A stretch of 64,000 nt of DNA from positions 21,490,251-21,554,250 of the forward strand of contig CP137668.1 in NCBI GenBank assembly GCA_037976565.1, given 5' to 3'. The translations under genes and the position numbers were made by a program. The notes under the pieces are model-generated. The model made no database searches. It had not been told where the DNA came from and saw only the letters and a program-made list of their open reading frames with translations. Positions 59,901 through 64,000 of the stretch are shown piece after piece; position 1 is the stretch's first letter; every line of letters begins with the position of its first letter. Source of the stretch: Mesocentrotus franciscanus. Lineage: Eukaryota; Echinodermata; Echinoidea; Camarodonta; Strongylocentrotidae.

Positions 59901-62900
59901 TAGGCCTTTTGAGACGTTTTTTCGTTTTTCACCCAAATGGCTATAATTTCCAAATTAAGTATCTTAGCGCGTCCCGGTTGATATCATGGTGTAAGGCACG
60001 TCGTCCTCAACACGTACATGTAATTGGTTCATCTGTCCAATTCGTAGTTTTCGAGTAAATGGCAATTTTATGTTTAGAGGTGAAAAAGGCGCGTATTAGG
60101 CCTTTTGAGACGTTTTTTCGTTTTTCACCCAAATGGCTATAATTTCCAAATTAAGTATCTTAGCGCGTCCCGGTTGATATCATGGTGTAAGGCACGTCGT
60201 CCTCAACACGTACATGTAATTGGTTCATCTGTCCAATTCGTAGTTTTCGAGTAAATGGCAATTTTATGTTTAGAGGTGAAAAAGGCGCGTATTAGGCCTT
60301 TTGAGACGTTTTTTCGTTTTTCACCCAAATGGCTATAATTTCCAAATTAAGTATCTTAGCGCGTCCCGGTTGATATCATGGTGTAAGGCACGTCGTCCTC
60401 AACACGTACATGTAATTGGTTCATCTGTCCAATTCGTAGTTTTCGAGTAAATGGCAATTTTATGTTTAGAGGTGAAAAAGGCGCGTATTAGGCCTTTTGA
60501 GACGTTTTTTCGTTTTTCACCCAAATGGCTATAATTTCCAAATTAAGTATCTTAGCGCGTCCCGGTTGATATCATGGTGTAAGGCACGTCGTCCTCAACA
60601 CGTACATGTAATTGGTTCATCTGTCCAATTCGTAGTTTTCGAGTAAATGGCAATTTTATGTTTAGAGGTGAAAAAGGCGCGTATTAGGCCTTTTGAGACG
60701 TTTTTTCGTTTTTCACCCAAATGGCTATAATTTCCAAATTAAGTATCTTAGCGCGTCCCGGTTGATATCATGGTGTAAGGCACGTCGTCCTCAACACGTA
60801 CATGTAATTGGTTCATCTGTCCAATTCGTAGTTTTCGAGTAAATGGCAATTTTATGTTTAGAGGTGAAAAGGCGCGTATTAGGCCTTTTGAGACGTTTTT
60901 TCGTTTTTCACCCAAATGGCTATAATTTCCAAATTAAGTATCTTAGCGCGTCCCGGTTGATATCATGGTGTAAGGCACGTCGTCCTCAACACGTACATGT
61001 AATTGGTTCATCTGTCCAATTCGTAGTTTTCGAGTAAATGGCAATTTTATGTTTAGAGGTGAAAAAGGCGCGTATTAGGCCTTTTGAGACGTTTTTTTCG
61101 TTTTTCACCCAAATGGCTATAATTTCCAAATTAAGTATCTTAGCGCGTCCCGGTTGATATCATGGTGTAAGGCACGTCGTCCTCAACACGTACATGTAAT
61201 TGGTTCATCTGTCCAATTCGTAGTTTTCGAGTAAATGGCAATTTCATGTTTAGAGGTGAAAAAGGCGCGTATTAGGCCTTTTGAGACGTTTTTTCGTTTT
61301 TCACCCAAATGGCTATAATTTCCAAATTAAGTATCTTAGCGCGTCCCGGTTGATATCATGGTGTAAGGCACGTCGTCCTCAACACGTACATGTAATTGGT
61401 TCATCTGTCCAATTCGTAGTTTTCGAGTAAATGGCAATTTTATGTTTAGAGGTGAAAAAGGCGCGTATTAGGCCTTTTGAGACGTTTTTTCGTTTTTCAC
61501 CCAAATGGCTATAATTTCCAAATTAAGTATCTTAGCGCGTCCCGGTTGATATCATGGTGTAAGGCACGTCGTCCTCAACACGTACATGTAATTGGTTCAT
61601 CTGTCCAATTCGTAGTTTTCGAGTAAATGGCAATTTTATGTTTAGAGGTGAAAAAGGCGCGTATTAGGCCTTTTGAGACGTTTTTTCGTTTTTCACCCAA
61701 ATGGCTATAATTTCCAAATTAAGTATCTTAGCGCGTCCCGGTTGATATCATGGTGTAAGGCACGTCGTCCTCAACACGTACATGTAATTGGTTCATCTGT
61801 CCAATTCGTAGTTTTCGAGTAAATGGCAATTTTATGTTTAGAGGTGAAAAAGGCGCGTATTAGGCCTTTTGAGACGTTTTTTCGTTTTTCACCCAAATGG
61901 CTATAATTTCCAAATTAAGAATCTTAGCGCGTCCCGGTTGATATCATGGTGTAAGGCACGTCGTCCTCAACACGTACATGTAATTGGTTCATCTGTCCAA
62001 TTCGTAGTTTTCGAGTAAATGGCAATTTCATGTTTAGAGGTGAAAAAGGCGCGTATTAGGCCTTTTGAGACGTTTTTTCGTTTTTCACCCAAATGGCTAT
62101 AATTTCCAAATTAAGTATCTTAGCGCGTCCCGGTTGATATCATGGTGTAAGGCACGTCGTCCTCAACACGTACATGTAATTGGTTCATCTGTCCAATTCG
62201 TAGTTTTCGAGTAAATGGCAATTTTATGTTTAGAGGTGAAAAAGGCGCGTATTAGGCCTTTTGAGACGTTTTTTTCGTTTTTCACCCAAATGGCTATAAT
62301 TTCCAAATTAAGAATCTTAGCGCGTCCCGGTTGATATCATGGTGTAAGGCACGTCGTCCTCAACACGTACATGTAATTGGTTCATCTGTCCAATTCGTAG
62401 TTTTCGAGTAAATGGCAATTTTATGTTTAGAGGTGAAAAGGCGCGTATTAGGCCTTTTGAGACGTTTTTTCGTTTTTCACCCAAATGGCTATAATTTCCA
62501 AATTAAGTATCTTAGCGCGTCCCGGTTGATATCATGGTGTAAGGCACGTCGTCCTCAACACGTACATGTAATTGGTTCATCTGTCCAATTCGTAGTTTTC
62601 GAGTAAATGGCAATTTAATGTTTAGAGGTGAAAAAGGCGCGTATTAGGCCTTTTGAGACGTTTTTTCGTTTTTCACCCAAATGGCTATAATTTCCAAATT
62701 AAGTATCTTAGCGCGTCCCGGTTGATATCATGGTGTAAGGCACGTCGTCCTCAACACGTACATGTAATTGGTTCATCTGTCCAATTCGTAGTTTTCGAGT
62801 AAATGGCAATTTCATGTTTAGAGGTGAAAAAGGCGCGTATTAGGCCTTTTGAGACGTTTTTTCGTTTTTCACCCAAATGGCTATAATTTCCAAATTAAGA

Positions 62901-64000
62901 ATCTTAGCGCGTCCCGGTTGATATCATGGTGTAAGGCACGTCGTCCTCAACACGTACATGTAATTGGTTCATCTGTCCAATTCGTAGTTTTCGAGTAAAT
63001 GGCAATTTCATGTTTAGAGGTGAAAAAGGCGCGTATTAGGCCTTTTGAGACGTTTTTTCGTTTTTCACCCAAATGGCTATAATTTCCAAATTAAGTATCT
63101 TAGCGCGTCCCGGTTGATATCATGGTGTAAGGCACGTCGTCCTCAACACGTACATGTAATTGGTTCATCTGTCCAATTCGTAGTTTTCGAGTAAATGGCA
63201 ATTTTATGTTTAGAGGTGAAAAAGGCGCGTATTAGGCCTTTTGAGACGTTTTTTTCGTTTTTCACCCAAATGGCTATAATTTCCAAATTAAGTATCTTAG
63301 CGCGTCCCGGTTGATATCATGGTGTAAGGCACGTCGTCCTCAACACGTACATGTAATTGGTTCATCTGTCCAATTCGTAGTTTTCGAGTAAATGGCAATT
63401 TTATGTTTAGAGGTGAAAAGGCGCGTATTAGGCCTTTTGAGACGTTTTTTCGTTTTTCACCCAAATGGCTATAATTTCCAAATTAAGTATCTTAGCGCGT
63501 CCCGGTTGATATCATGGTGTAAGGCACGTCGTCCTCAACACGTACATGTAATTGGTTCATCTGTCCAATTCGTAGTTTTCGAGTAAATGGCAATTTCATG
63601 TTTAGAGGTGAAAAAGGCGCGTATTAGGCCTTTTGAGACGTTTTTTCGTTTTCACCCAAATGGCTATAATTTCCAAATTAAGTATCTTAGCGCGTCCCGG
63701 TTGATATCATGGTGTAAGGCACGTCGTCCTCAACACGTACATGTAATTGGTTCATCTGTCCAATTCGTAGTTTTCGAGTAAATGGCAATTTTATGTTTAG
63801 AGGTGAAAAAGGCGCGTATTAGGCCTTTTGAGACGTTTTTTCGTTTTTCACCCAAATGGCTATAATTTCCAAATTAAGTATCTTAGCGCGTCCCGGTTGA
63901 TATCATGGTGTAAGGCACGTCGTCCTCAACACGTACATGTAATTGGTTCATCTGTCCAATTCGTAGTTTTCGAGTAAATGGCAATTTTATGTTTAGAGGT
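57000..64000. repeat. Distal sub-block: mainly 196-197-bp monomers
   Basis: Here nearly all copies have CGTTTTTCACCC (five Ts) where much of 37200-55000 has CGTTTTCACCC (four Ts). The extra base makes the monomer 196 bp and breaks the 64-codon frame seen elsewhere. The last lines of the window are still inside a monomer. Confidence 0.8.

Larger units (their letters stand above)
26854..64000. repeat. Main satellite array, 195-196-bp monomer, about 190 copies
   Basis: Head-to-tail copies run uninterrupted to the window end. Taking ATGGC of CGAGTAAATGGC as position 1, landmarks are AAAAGGC/GCCTTTT (26-48), the T run and CACCCAAATGGC (about 55-78), AAATTAAGTATCTTAGCGCG (about 89-108), GTTGATATCATGG (about 114-126), CACGTCGTCCTCAACACG (about 134-151) and TAGTTTTCGAGTAA (182-195). 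Most copies differ at only one to three sites: T or C in CAATTT(T/C)ATG, length of two T runs and of one A run (194-197 bp). The array contains no transposon after 26869. It is probably pericentromeric or other constitutive heterochromatin, by inference. Confidence 0.97.

Noticed and set aside
28596..63781. Dozens of tandem 64-codon open frames as a multigene family
   Set aside because: They repeat the 195-bp satellite, share a stop/start at each monomer edge, and are broken by single-base length changes in many copies. No motif or splice signal supports a protein.
26854..64000. CRISPR-like array of regular repeats
   Set aside because: There are no unique spacers; the whole 195-bp unit is repeated, and the surrounding DNA is eukaryotic transposon sequence.
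26854..64000. A CENP-B-box-like site in the satellite
   Set aside because: The TTTTTTCG stretch shares only a few bases with the 17-bp box, and the essential second half is not seen.

Overview
The window looks like eukaryotic, heterochromatin-type DNA from an animal, probably a marine invertebrate and possibly a deuterostome such as an echinoderm, hemichordate or amphioxus. Three things point this way: a Mag-like Ty3/Gypsy element, LINE reverse transcriptases of the CR1/Jockey kind, and many short inverted-repeat DNA transposons (hAT, PIF/Harbinger, TTAA- and TA-flanked families). The species assignment is inference. I see no intact host protein-coding gene, no rRNA or tRNA gene, and nothing bacterial.

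Layout. Positions 1-2950 hold a foldback MITE (251-817), about 1.2 kb without recognisable content, a possible hAT remnant and a three-and-a-bit copy tandem repeat (2278-2949). A decayed Gypsy element (2951-9990) sits in the last copy of that repeat. Its gag is split by a hAT element (3274-5174) that carries its own 108-bp tandem array. Its integrase is split by a 5'-truncated LINE (8650-9688). From 10112 a satellite begins. Its first part (10112-13160) is diverged and mostly alternates two monomer types, and it is split by a second hAT element (11790-13060). A second LINE (13161-17404) interrupts the satellite and itself contains a 2.5-kb PIF/Harbinger element (13891-16423). After 0.9 kb of more homogeneous satellite comes a 6.2-kb TA-flanked element (18347-24524). 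It has subterminal TTGAGTA-type repeats, a split SAM-domain reading frame, a small zinc-finger reading frame and several nested MITEs. Satellite then runs to the window end (24525-64000), broken only by a 351-bp insert at 26503-26853.

The satellite monomer is 195-196 bp, with roughly 200 near-identical copies in the window, and the array continues past position 64000. The diverged left edge and homogeneous interior fit the classical picture of a satellite homogenised by unequal exchange. The core monomer looks like a recombinant of the two edge monomer types: its first half resembles type B and the middle segment resembles type A. All mobile elements lie in the left 27 kb.

Most genes here are broken transposon genes. 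The relative order of events can be read from nesting, and four insertions have clean target-site duplications: hAT in gag (ATTTGAAG), hAT in satellite (CTCCCATT), Harbinger in LINE (TTA), and the 6.2-kb element in satellite (TA).
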